Program-made: the position numbers and the translations under genes
Part shown: positions 34,705-42,562 of the stretch, in pieces
Layout: each line of letters starts with the position of its first letter
How positions within the stretch are numbered: the stretch's first letter is position 1
DNA from: SIG575 sp045595725
GTDB taxonomy: Bacteria; Bacillota; Clostridia; Oscillospirales; Acutalibacteraceae
Assembly: GCA_045595725.1 (NCBI GenBank)
Contig: JAZOAY010000007.1
Span: forward strand, 6,335-70,334
Length of the DNA stretch: 64,000 nucleotides
Reading direction: 5' to 3'
Notes under the pieces: model-generated
Databases searched by the model: none
Seen by the model: the letters and a program-made list of their open reading frames with translations, nothing else
Told to the model about the DNA's origin: nothing

Positions 34705-34771
34705 TCTTATGAAAATAACTTCGCTTTACGCAGCATTCTTTTATTTTCTTCTGATGGGAGCATTTGCATGA
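34694..34771 (+). CDS. Tiny single-helix membrane peptide
   Basis: 25 residues, mostly one hydrophobic helix (ITSLYAAFFYFLLMGAFA). It overlaps the XkdX gene by 11 bases and the next gene by four (ATGA), with a purine-rich GGGGGCAAGG upstream. The tight packing argues for translation; it could be a holin accessory peptide or just a coupling frame. Confidence 0.45.
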   Translation: MIFNLMKITSLYAAFFYFLLMGAFA

Positions 34772-35067
34772 CGGAGTGGCAGACGGGAATAATCTGTACT
34801 TTGGCAGGTCTTGTGATGTCTTTTGTTTTTTCTTTGCTTACACACAGACGTAATGAAAAAAACGACCTTAAAAATGCAGGTGAAATGCGAGGTGTTCTGC
34901 AATCTGATGTGGGTTACATAAAAGCAGGTGTTGATGATCTGAAAAGAGAAAACAAGGCAACAAATCTGAAAATTGATACTGTTTCGGAAAGAGTAACGCG
35001 TGTCGAAGAAAGTTGCAAACAGGCTCACAAAAGAATTGATGAACTGAAAGAAAATGAATACATGTAA
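34768..35067 (+). CDS. XhlA-like membrane coiled-coil protein
   Basis: 99 residues. An N-terminal transmembrane helix (about 6-24) is followed by a long coiled coil ending in ERVTRVEESCKQAHKRIDEL, a pattern shared with XhlA-type proteins encoded beside phage holins (in XhlA itself the helix is C-terminal). In PBSX, XhlA and the holin XhlB together cause lysis. The start codon overlaps the preceding stop. Confidence 0.75.
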   Translation: MTEWQTGIICTLAGLVMSFVFSLLTHRRNEKNDLKNAGEMRGVLQSDVGYIKAGVDDLKRENKATNLKIDTVSERVTRVEESCKQAHKRIDELKENEYM

Positions 35068-35079
35068 GGAGAAAGCAAA

Positions 35080-35439
35080 ATGAAAATAATTGAATTTTTA
35101 ATTACAAACTGGAGTGATGTTACACTTGTCATTTCTGTTTTGTTTATTATAATTTACTCATCCTTTACTAACAGAATTGACTATCTTAGAGCAGAACTTT
35201 TTTCTCTTGTTACAGAAGCTGAAAAAATTTATGGCGGAAAAACAGGTCAGACGAAACTCATGTATGTTGTCAGAAAAATTTATTCAAGGATGCCTGTGGC
35301 TCTGAAACTTTTTCTCAGCGAAAAGCAACTGGAAAAAATCATTGAAAATGTTCTTGTAAAGGCAAAAAAATCATGGAGTGAAAATAAAAAAGTTCTGATA
35401 GAAGGTGAAGCTGCCGATGGTGAAAACTTATTCGTTTAA
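35080..35439 (+). CDS. Phage holin, LLH family
   Basis: 119 residues. One N-terminal transmembrane segment (about 12-29) is followed by a soluble helical domain with the LLH features AEKIYGGKTGQTKLMYVVRKI and IENVLVKAKKSW. LLH holins permeabilise the membrane to release or activate endolysin. The ATG follows AAGGAGAAAG. It overlaps the endolysin start by 23 bases. Confidence 0.88.
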   Translation: MKIIEFLITNWSDVTLVISVLFIIIYSSFTNRIDYLRAELFSLVTEAEKIYGGKTGQTKLMYVVRKIYSRMPVALKLFLSEKQLEKIIENVLVKAKKSWSENKKVLIEGEAADGENLFV

Positions 35440-36055
35440 AAAAGACGGAGACAAAAGACTCTCTGAAAATTTCAGAGTAAAAGAATTCAGAAGTCGTGAT
35501 GGTGCTGATAAAATTCTTATAGATGAAAATCTCGTAAAACTTCTTCAGAAAATGCGTGATAAATTCGGTGAAATAATAATTTCATCTGCATACAGAACTG
35601 CCTCTTACAACAGAAAAGTAGGCGGTGTTTCAAACTCACAACATCTTTACGGACTTGCTGCTGATGTTACAATCAAGGATAAAAGAAAACTTCTTGAAGC
35701 GGCACAGTATGCAGAAAAAATCGGTTTTAAAGGTGTGGGTCTTGATGACAAATATCAGAACTTTCTTCATCTGGATACAAGAAAGAACAAGTCTTTTTTC
35801 AGATACAGAGCAAACGGTTCAACCTATTCTGTTTCTTCATTTTTTACAACATTGAAAATCGGCTCGAAAGGTGATGAAGTAAAACTTCTTCAGAAAAAGT
35901 TGAACAAACTCGGATTTACAGATGCTTCGGGAAAAGAATTAGTTACAGATGGAATTTTCGGTAAAAACACAGAATATGCACTTAAAAAGTTTCAGAAAAA
36001 AATGAGTCTTGTGACAGATGGTATTGCAGGACCGAAAACATGGCGTAAATTATAA
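35417..36055 (+). CDS. Endolysin: M15 peptidase plus peptidoglycan-binding domain
   Basis: 212 residues. Residues about 15-130 are a Peptidase_M15-type domain, with SAYRTASYNRKVGG-x-x-x-SQH and GLAADV holding the first zinc ligands (His, Asp) and NFLHLDTR the last His. Residues about 145-210 are a PG_binding_1 repeat (LKIGSKGDEVKLLQKKL ... DGIFGKNTEYALKKFQ ... DGIAGPKTW). It cuts peptide bonds in the cell wall. There is no signal peptide, so release needs the holin. The ATG at 35417 has GAAGGTGA upstream; the GTG at 35405 lies inside that site. Confidence 0.92.
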   Translation: MVKTYSFKKDGDKRLSENFRVKEFRSRDGADKILIDENLVKLLQKMRDKFGEIIISSAYRTASYNRKVGGVSNSQHLYGLAADVTIKDKRKLLEAAQYAEKIGFKGVGLDDKYQNFLHLDTRKNKSFFRYRANGSTYSVSSFFTTLKIGSKGDEVKLLQKKLNKLGFTDASGKELVTDGIFGKNTEYALKKFQKKMSLVTDGIAGPKTWRKL

Positions 36056-36338
36056 TTTTCAACGAAAAATACCCTCCGTCAAAATCCAAGATTTTGCCAC
36101 CTCCCCTTGCATTTTCAAGGGGAGGCTGAAACCGAAGGAAACAGATAAATTATAATTTGTCTGTGCATTTATGGTAAGCCTTGCCTCCATCTGATGAGAG
36201 AGGTGGATTTTGCGAAGCAAAAGACGGAGGGAGAGAAAACAAGGTTTAACTACCCCTCAGTCAGCCTTACGGCTGACAGCTCCCCTGACAAGTGGAGCCA
36301 ACTGTTACAGTTAGTTTCAGCAAGATAAATTATAATTT
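36046..36338. repeat. Composite inverted-repeat region after the endolysin
   Basis: The stretch between endolysin and terminator holds layered repeats. TAAATTATAATTT occurs three times (36046-36058, 36146-36158, 36326-36338). An imperfect inverted pair CCCTCCGTC (36072) ... CACCTC and GAGGTG ... GACGGAGGG (36231) encloses about 160 bases. Inside is a perfect hairpin CCTCCCCTTG / CAAGGGGAGG. A further hairpin CAGTCAGCC / GGCTGAC lies at about 36,261-36,281. No gene is seen. The pattern suggests one or two MITE-like insertions between endolysin and its terminator. Confidence 0.65.
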
Positions 36339-36345
36339 ACTTCAG

Positions 36346-36380
36346 ATCGGAAACGTAATTGTGCGTTTCCGATTTTTTTT
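36346..36380 (+). terminator. Terminator of the phage-derived cassette
   Basis: Ten-base perfect stem ATCGGAAACG / CGTTTCCGAT followed by eight or more Ts. Confidence 0.85.
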
Positions 36381-36390
36381 ATTAAAACTA

Positions 36391-36420
36391 TTGCATTTGA
36401 GATGAAGAATCTGTTACAAT
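36391..36420 (+). promoter_or_regulatory. Promoter of the beta-helix/DUF2804 operon
   Basis: TTGCAT (36391-36396), 18 bases, TACAAT (36415-36420) with TGt in front. Confidence 0.55.
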
Positions 36421-36455
36421 GAATTTGATTAAAAGTATAAAAACGAGGTGTTTTT

Positions 36456-38087
36456 ATGAAAAAATTAATTTCAATTTTCTTGTGTGCATTAATTGCATTT
36501 TCCTGCATGGCAATTTCTGTTTCAGCAGAAAGTTTTGCTCCGACCTATTATATTGACAGCGTAGGTGGTGACGATGCAAACACAGGTCTCAGTGAAGACA
36601 GCGCATGGAAAACAATAAACCATGGAGAATGGGTTTTTATTCCGGGTACAAAAGTACTTTTTAAACGTGGCGGTGTTTATGAACTGGAAGTGACCCTTAC
36701 TGTTTCAGGCACTAAAGAAAATCCCATTGTGATTTCATCTTACGGTGATGAAAATGAGGATAAACCTGTTCTCAGAACCGACAGTCACAATGAAGTTTTT
36801 GATTTTGTCGACTGTGATTACGTTACAGTTTCGGACCTTGCAATTACTGCTCCCAACGGTGGAGGTATCTGGATAAGAGGGCTTAACAAACAGTCAAACG
36901 GAATGACAATTGAAAATGTTGATTTCTATGATATGCAGAATTATGACCGTCATGTACGTGACCCGTTCGGCTCAGGTGCTGCAGATGCACGTGCGGCAAT
37001 TATCACAAACGGTCTTTGGGGACCTGACGGTTATTACCGTAATACGGTTAACGACCTTACAATTAAAAACTGTAGCGTAGAAAATTGTGCAAACGGATTT
37101 ATTATCTGGGGCATTCCCAAGGGTAATCCTGCTGAAAATCCAGGACATTATGAAGGCGTATATAACAGAGGCGTACTTATTGACGGTTGTTATTTCAACA
37201 ATATGTATGCTGAAGCAGTAGTACTCGGCGTGTGTGACGGAGGTGTTGTCACCAACTGTACTTCACTTAATACATGTCTCGGCGGTCAGGAACCTTTACC
37301 GGACGGAGGGGTTGAATATTTCACAGCTTCAATGTGGTTCTGGGGATGCAAAAACTGTGTTATTGAACATTCAGAAATCGCAGGTCAGAGAAACTTCGGT
37401 GACGGCATGACAGTTGACTTTGACTCTGATTCAAATTATTGCACATATCAGTATGTCTACTCACACGATAATATGAGATTTGTGTGTAACAATGCAATCG
37501 GAGGCAGACCTCAGGCGGGTAATACTGTTCGTTATTGCCTTTCCGTAAATGATAACCTTGGCAGAAACAGTCTTGCCAGCGGTTCAGGTGAAGTTGAATT
37601 CAGTTTTTATAACAACACTATTGTAAACGCTCAGGAATTACATACCGTAAATGTTGAAAGCGGTATTGTTGCAAATAACATTTTCACTTTTATGCCGGGT
37701 TATTACGTTTACTACAATGACCGTAATCTTAATGCAAAAACTGATTTCACAAACAACTGTTATTATATGGCACCTAACCCTCCCTTTGATTTGCTTTCAA
37801 TGAATACAAGACCTGATTTTGCAGGTGACGACATGACTGATGTGAACAGTTTTAAACTTATAAAAGGTTCTAAACTTATCGGTGGCGGTATAGAAAGAGA
37901 CGACATCGAAAAAATGGAATACGATTTCTTCGGTGAAAAGGTTACTTCAACAAATATCGGATGTTACGGCGGTGATGGTGTTGAGGGTGAACTTGACAGA
38001 TACGATATCATTGACATAATGGTTGATGTGTTCAGATTCTTCGGTGGTTTATGGTCAAGAGTTCTTGACGGAAGTTTATTTAACTGA
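36456..38087 (+). CDS. Secreted right-handed parallel beta-helix protein
   Basis: 543 residues with a signal peptide (1-24, ending SVSA). The start of the mature part, YYIDSVGGDDANTGLSEDSAWKTI, is typical of secreted pectate-lyase-fold proteins. The central 300 residues contain repeating beta-helix rungs (for example VNDLTIKNCSVENCANGFII). These proteins are polysaccharide lyases or hydrolases; no family-specific catalytic set could be assigned. The ATG follows GAGGTG. A DUF2804 gene starts 13 bases downstream, so both are probably co-expressed. Confidence 0.85.
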   Translation: MKKLISIFLCALIAFSCMAISVSAESFAPTYYIDSVGGDDANTGLSEDSAWKTINHGEWVFIPGTKVLFKRGGVYELEVTLTVSGTKENPIVISSYGDENEDKPVLRTDSHNEVFDFVDCDYVTVSDLAITAPNGGGIWIRGLNKQSNGMTIENVDFYDMQNYDRHVRDPFGSGAADARAAIITNGLWGPDGYYRNTVNDLTIKNCSVENCANGFIIWGIPKGNPAENPGHYEGVYNRGVLIDGCYFNNMYAEAVVLGVCDGGVVTNCTSLNTCLGGQEPLPDGGVEYFTASMWFWGCKNCVIEHSEIAGQRNFGDGMTVDFDSDSNYCTYQYVYSHDNMRFVCNNAIGGRPQAGNTVRYCLSVNDNLGRNSLASGSGEVEFSFYNNTIVNAQELHTVNVESGIVANNIFTFMPGYYVYYNDRNLNAKTDFTNNCYYMAPNPPFDLLSMNTRPDFAGDDMTDVNSFKLIKGSKLIGGGIERDDIEKMEYDFFGEKVTSTNIGCYGGDGVEGELDRYDIIDIMVDVFRFFGGLWSRVLDGSLFN

Positions 38088-38100
38088 GAGGTGTTCTGAT

Positions 38101-39198
38101 ATGGCAGCAAAAGAGCAAAGAACTTACAAAAGTTTCTGGGAATGGGACGAAAAATCAAAACAGAAGGAGTATACAGAAAAAACTCCGCTTCTTGGTAATG
38201 ACGGCACACTCCTTGCAAAAGGTTGGGCGAGAAGAAATGTTTTTGATTATGACAGAACAAAGTCAACTCCGGGAAACAGAAAAAAAGAATGGGATTTCTA
38301 TCAACTTTCCAACGGCAAATTTATGGTGCAGATAAGTTTTGCAAACATCTCAATCGGTGGTTATGTTTCTGCAAAACTTGTGGACCTGAGAAACAAAAAA
38401 GTGATTGTGGATGCAATGTCTCCTTTCCTTGGCGGCAAAAAATATGTGCCTAATCCCAAGGGTGATGTTCCCAACAATTTCAAAGCGAAAATCGGTGGTG
38501 CCGAGTTTGAGTTTGATACAAAAGAAACAGAAAGAACTCTGTATTTCAAAATGAATGCCAAAGGCAAGGATGTTGTGTGCAAATTCCACATGGATATTAT
38601 GCCGGGACTTGAAAACATTACAACGGTTCTTCCTTTCAAAGGTTATCCTACAAAGTATTTCATGACAACGAAGCAGATGTGTATGCCCTGCAGTGGTACG
38701 TTTGAATACGGTGATGAAATTTATAATTTCAGTAAGGAGGACACATTTGCATCTCTTGACTGGGGCAGAGTAAATACACCTTACAGAATGGTTTGGTATT
38801 GGGGTAGCGGTTCAACATATCTTGTCGATGAAAACGGTGAAAAGCACCTTTTCGGATTTGAAATAACATGGGGTATCGGTGATGAATCAAATGCAACGGA
38901 AACTTGTCTTTTCTATGACGGAAAAGCACACAAATTCGGTGCAATTGACGTTGAAACTTTCCCGAAACCCGATAAATACATGCAACCATGGAAGTTTATT
39001 TCAGAGGACGGCAGATTTAATCTGACGATGGAACCTTTTTATGACCATCATTCAGACCTGAACGTTGCAAATCTTGCACGTATGCATTCACATCAGGTTC
39101 ACGGTCTGTGGAGTGGTGACGTTACTCTTGATGACGGAACAAAACTTGAAATCAAGGATATGTACGCTTTCTGCGAATATGTAGAAAATAAATGGTAA
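38101..39198 (+). CDS. DUF2804 family protein (copy 1)
   Basis: 365 residues of the DUF2804 family, function unknown. The core includes CMPCSGTFEYGDEIYNFSKE, LDWGRVNTPYRMVWYWGSGS and FGFEITWGIGDESNATETC, and the protein is predicted to be beta-rich and cytosolic. The ATG is preceded by GAGAGGTG. It follows the secreted beta-helix gene closely. It is a clear paralogue of the gene at 52,578-53,684, with long identical stretches, and the two sit about 14 kb apart on opposite strands. A role linked to carbohydrates or lipids is possible but not shown by sequence. Confidence 0.88.
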   Translation: MAAKEQRTYKSFWEWDEKSKQKEYTEKTPLLGNDGTLLAKGWARRNVFDYDRTKSTPGNRKKEWDFYQLSNGKFMVQISFANISIGGYVSAKLVDLRNKKVIVDAMSPFLGGKKYVPNPKGDVPNNFKAKIGGAEFEFDTKETERTLYFKMNAKGKDVVCKFHMDIMPGLENITTVLPFKGYPTKYFMTTKQMCMPCSGTFEYGDEIYNFSKEDTFASLDWGRVNTPYRMVWYWGSGSTYLVDENGEKHLFGFEITWGIGDESNATETCLFYDGKAHKFGAIDVETFPKPDKYMQPWKFISEDGRFNLTMEPFYDHHSDLNVANLARMHSHQVHGLWSGDVTLDDGTKLEIKDMYAFCEYVENKW

Positions 39199-39204
39199 AG
39201 AAAA

Positions 39205-39240
39205 TGCCCACGGTTTATACCGTGGGCATAATTTGTTATT
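39205..39240 (+). terminator. Terminator after DUF2804 copy 1
   Basis: TGCCCACGG / CCGTGGGCA perfect nine-base stem with a six-base loop; T-rich sequence follows a little further on. Confidence 0.7.
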
Positions 39241-39700
39241 CTTTTTTCTTTTTACTGAATACCACAAGTTTTGAAAAGAAGTAGTTAAGCACCACAACGA
39301 TAACTGCAAGGAGAATTTTTGAAATCATTTTTCCGCCGAGAACAAAACCGAAAATGTCGAGTTGGTACTTGTCAAATCCGAGTAAATCAATCAGTGCAAA
39401 AAGTCCTGCTTCTTCAATGACTAAAGAAAAAACTCTTGCTGCAAAGAATGAAAAAATTTCTTTGCATATTTTTTTTGTCTGCCATGTGCGGCTTTCAAAA
39501 ACAAAAAGCTTGTTTGTAATGTACGCAAAAACAACTGAAACAAACCATGCAATAATGTTTGAAATAAGATAACGTTCTTCACTTAAAACAACATTGAAAA
39601 ATTTAAATGCAGCAAAATTTACAAGAGTTGTTAATGCGCCAAAGAATACATACAGAATAAGTTCTTTGTATTTAATAAACAAATCATGAATTTTCTTCAT
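39236..39700 (-). CDS. GtrA family membrane protein
   Basis: 154 residues with four hydrophobic helices, the GtrA fold. It begins LILYVFFGALTTLVNFAAF and contains NKLFVFES. GtrA proteins are thought to flip undecaprenyl-phosphate-linked sugars for surface glycosylation. It overlaps the upstream glycosyltransferase by 17 bases, which supports a GtrB-GtrA-like pair. Confidence 0.9.
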   Translation of the reverse strand: MKKIHDLFIKYKELILYVFFGALTTLVNFAAFKFFNVVLSEERYLISNIIAWFVSVVFAYITNKLFVFESRTWQTKKICKEIFSFFAARVFSLVIEEAGLFALIDLLGFDKYQLDIFGFVLGGKMISKILLAVIVVVLNYFFSKLVVFSKKKKE

Positions 39701-40631
39701 AGGTTAAAATCTCTTTCGCTATATAAATAGGTCTGTTTTTGACCTGAGTGTGGATTTTGCCGATGTAAATTCCCATAAAACCAAGGAAAACACAAAGTAT
39801 TGCAAAAAGTAAAAGCACAAGGCAAGCAATGAAACCGAGACCGCAGTTTTTATTAAATCCAAGTTCGGCAACAAGAAAACAAATAAAAAGAAGCACATCA
39901 AAAATTCCCAAGCCGATACCGAAATAAAGAGGTAATTTCAGAGGAAGGTCGGTATAAGCCATGATGCCGTCAAAAGCATATTTAAGCAGCTTCTTAAATG
40001 ACCATTTCGTTTCTCCGCTTTCTCTCTCCATAACTTCGTAGGGAATAGAATATGTGTTGAAACCAATCCAAGAAAAAATGCCTTTTGAGAAACGGTGGTA
40101 TTCAGCCAGAGAAATAATAGTTTCAACAACATTTCTTCTCATTGTTCTGAAATCACTTGCATCTTCAATAAGATTTACTTCACTTACCTTGTTGATGACA
40201 GAGTAAAAGCTTGTTTTTATTTTGCTGAGAAGTGCAGAATCTTTTCTCTTTTCCTGAAAAGCGGCAACCATGTCATACTGAGAATTTTCGTCAAGGATTT
40301 TACCCATCTGAACAGCAACCTCAGGGCGCTGTTGCATGTCCGCATCAATAATTGTGGTGTATTCACCCTTTGAGGCTTTAAGTCCTGCATACATTGCAGC
40401 TTCTTTACCGAAATTTCTTGAGAAATTTATTATTTTGATTTTAACATCTTTGTTGTTTTCAAAGATTTTTCTTAAATTTTCACTTGTTTTGTCACGGCTT
40501 CCGTCGTTAACAAAAATAAGTTCAAAATTATCTGTGTATCCCTTCATTGCTTCTCTCGCAGCATTAAAAAATATTTCAACATTGCCTTCTTCATTGAAGC
40601 AGGGGATAACCAGAGAGTGTTTTACAGACAT
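39684..40631 (-). CDS. Glycosyltransferase family 2, GtrB/polyprenyl-phosphate type
   Basis: 315 residues. The GT2 domain (1-230) has VIPCFNEEGNV, the nucleotide-binding FVNDGSRDKT and the metal-binding DADMQQRP. Two C-terminal helices follow (about 230-290). This is the layout of enzymes that load a sugar onto undecaprenyl phosphate. The ATG follows GGTGTTGAAGATATGT, a weak ribosome site. Together with GtrA it probably modifies a surface polysaccharide. Confidence 0.92.
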   Translation of the reverse strand: MSVKHSLVIPCFNEEGNVEIFFNAAREAMKGYTDNFELIFVNDGSRDKTSENLRKIFENNKDVKIKIINFSRNFGKEAAMYAGLKASKGEYTTIIDADMQQRPEVAVQMGKILDENSQYDMVAAFQEKRKDSALLSKIKTSFYSVINKVSEVNLIEDASDFRTMRRNVVETIISLAEYHRFSKGIFSWIGFNTYSIPYEVMERESGETKWSFKKLLKYAFDGIMAYTDLPLKLPLYFGIGLGIFDVLLFICFLVAELGFNKNCGLGFIACLVLLLFAILCVFLGFMGIYIGKIHTQVKNRPIYIAKEILTYEENS

Positions 40632-40718
40632 ATCTTCAACACCTTTTCGGTTAGTAAGTTTATTTTATACTTTATGGATGGTATTTGTCAATAGATTTAT
40701 ATTTTGTTTACGGTAAGT

Positions 40719-41852
40719 TTAATTTTTCTTTTCAAGTAAGGTGACGCATTCAACATGATTTGTTTGGGGGAACATGTCATATGGGCAGATATTTTTAACT
40801 TTGTATCCGCCTTTAACAAGTGTGTATAAATCTCTGCCTTGTGTTTCGGGGTTACATGAAATGTAAACGATTTTTTTTGGATTCAATTTCAAAACAGAAT
40901 GTAAAAATTTGGGTGTGCTTCCCATTCTCGGCGGGTCAAGAAAAACTACGTCTGCTTTGTTTTCTTCAGCATAACTTTTCAAAAAATCTGATGCATCTGC
41001 ACAATAAAATTCAATATTTTTTATTCCGTTTATTTCCGCATTTTCTTTTGCATTTTCAACTGCATCCCTGACAGCTTCAACGGAAATTACTTTTTTTGCT
41101 TTTTTGCTTGCAATAAGTCCGATTGTACCTATTCCGCAGTAAGCATCAATGACAGTTTCTTTTCCTGAAAGATTAGCCAGTTCAATTGCCTTTGTGTAAA
41201 GTTTTTCTGTCTGGACAGGGTTTATCTGATAAAAAGAGTTTGCGGAAATTTTAAACCTCAGTCCGCACAGGATATCTTCTATGTAAGGCTTTCCGAAAAG
41301 GACTTTTTGCTTTTTGCCAAGAACAAGTTTGTCAGATTTCCCGATTGTCTGAATGATTGAAGTAATCTGAGGATGAAGCGAAACCAGGTCTTTGACAAAA
41401 TTATTTCTTTGGTCAAATTTTTCTTCTCTCGTTGCAAGAACGACCATGATTTCTCCGCTTTTAAATCCGGAACGGATAAGAACATGATGTAAAAAACCTG
41501 TTTCGTTGGCAGGGTTATAAACAAAAATTCTATATTTCTTGATTAACTTTTTGATGTCGGCAATAATTTCTCCAGCTTTTTCATTTTCAAGAAGACAGGA
41601 TGTAACTCCCACAATTCCTCCTGTAGAGGACTGATAAATTCCTGAAAAAAGATTGCCGTGTCTGTCTTTTCTAAAAACAGTCTGAACTTTATTTCTGTAA
41701 TGGTAGGGGTTGTCCATGGGGATGATTTTTTCGACTCTGCCGTATTTACCCAATGAACGGACACATTTGATTTCCTTGAAACGGAGTTGCTCAGGGTAGT
41801 CCATGTTCATCAGCTGACAACCGTTACATTTTTTATAAACGCTGCATTTCAT
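40719..41852 (-). CDS. 23S rRNA (uracil-5-)-methyltransferase, RlmD/RumA family
   Basis: 377 residues without the N-terminal TRAM domain found in many relatives. The 4Fe-4S ligands are Cys3, Cys9, Cys12 and Cys86. The SAM motif is DAYCGIGTIGL, and the catalytic Cys lies in YISCNPETQ. It methylates U747 or U1939 of 23S rRNA; which of the two cannot be told from this sequence. The ATG at 41852 is preceded by AGAGGTGA. Confidence 0.92.
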   Translation of the reverse strand: MKCSVYKKCNGCQLMNMDYPEQLRFKEIKCVRSLGKYGRVEKIIPMDNPYHYRNKVQTVFRKDRHGNLFSGIYQSSTGGIVGVTSCLLENEKAGEIIADIKKLIKKYRIFVYNPANETGFLHHVLIRSGFKSGEIMVVLATREEKFDQRNNFVKDLVSLHPQITSIIQTIGKSDKLVLGKKQKVLFGKPYIEDILCGLRFKISANSFYQINPVQTEKLYTKAIELANLSGKETVIDAYCGIGTIGLIASKKAKKVISVEAVRDAVENAKENAEINGIKNIEFYCADASDFLKSYAEENKADVVFLDPPRMGSTPKFLHSVLKLNPKKIVYISCNPETQGRDLYTLVKGGYKVKNICPYDMFPQTNHVECVTLLEKKN

Positions 41853-41907
41853 AAGAATTCACCTCTGTAGGTTTATGTTTTAAGTATACCACAGAGGTGA
41901 ATTTTTA

Positions 41908-42513
41908 TCAATCTTTGTCAAAATGATTTTTTATACTTTCATAAATTTCTATAATTTTAAAGCGTGGTTCATATCGTGGGTCTGATTCAACAAGTTTTAC
42001 TTCATCTTCGTTGAAAAATAGATTTATGTCAGGTTGAGAAGCGGGAATACACAGAGGAGGAAACATTACACACCACCAGTTTTTGCCGGAACTTTCTCCG
42101 ATAAGCACGCGCACAGCTTTGTATTTTCCTGCAGGAAGAGTTACATTTTCATATGTTCGTGTGGTGAAAAATTCATCTGTCACTGTAATTTCAACAGGAT
42201 AATCAAATCCGTTTTCACGGATGACTTTCTCGGCGGTTTCAATTAAGATTTCTTTTTCGTTTTTTATTTTTTCTTCTGCATTTTCTTTTGTGACAGAGCC
42301 GTCAAAAATGTTTTTTCCTGTCGTCAGAAGAGCATCTCTAACTTTTATTTTTAATTGTTGATCTTCTTCGGAATCTGAATTTGCAAGAACATGAAGACGA
42401 AGAACATCGCTTCTTATTTCATCACAAGTTTCTGCAAAACCTGTTATGCTGAAAATAATTGTAAAAACAAAACCTGCTAAAAGAGAGAGTCTGAACATTT
42501 TAAATTTTTTCAT
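41908..42513 (-). CDS. spoIIR: Stage II sporulation protein R
   Basis: 201 residues. A signal-like N-terminal helix (about 6-27) is followed by the SpoIIR domain, with RLHVLANSDSEEDQQLKIKVRDAL and WWCVMFPPLCIP as clear signatures. SpoIIR is secreted from the forespore into the intermembrane space and triggers SpoIIGA to activate sigma-E in the mother cell. The start ATG 42511-42513 follows AAAGGACAG, but this ribosome site forms part of a terminator-like stem (42519-42554). A TTG at 42570 in frame is a weaker alternative that would add 19 residues. Confidence 0.92.
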   Translation of the reverse strand: MKKFKMFRLSLLAGFVFTIIFSITGFAETCDEIRSDVLRLHVLANSDSEEDQQLKIKVRDALLTTGKNIFDGSVTKENAEEKIKNEKEILIETAEKVIRENGFDYPVEITVTDEFFTTRTYENVTLPAGKYKAVRVLIGESSGKNWWCVMFPPLCIPASQPDINLFFNEDEVKLVESDPRYEPRFKIIEIYESIKNHFDKD

Positions 42514-42554
42514 AAAAAAACACTGTCCTTTCACAAAAGAGTGTGGACAGTGTT
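42514..42554 (-). terminator. Terminator hairpin overlapping the spoIIR ribosome site
   Basis: On the minus strand AACACTGTCC / GGACAGTGTT forms a perfect ten-base stem followed by TTTTTTT. It lies between the ispE stop and the spoIIR ATG. The 3' arm contains the spoIIR Shine-Dalgarno AAGGACAG. Confidence 0.8.
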
Positions 42555-42562
42555 CTGTGATT

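Noticed and set aside
32848..36055. Diversity-generating retroelement acting on the DUF6273-like protein
   Set aside because: No reverse transcriptase, template repeat or adenine-biased variable repeat is seen in the window; the C-terminal type alone is not enough.
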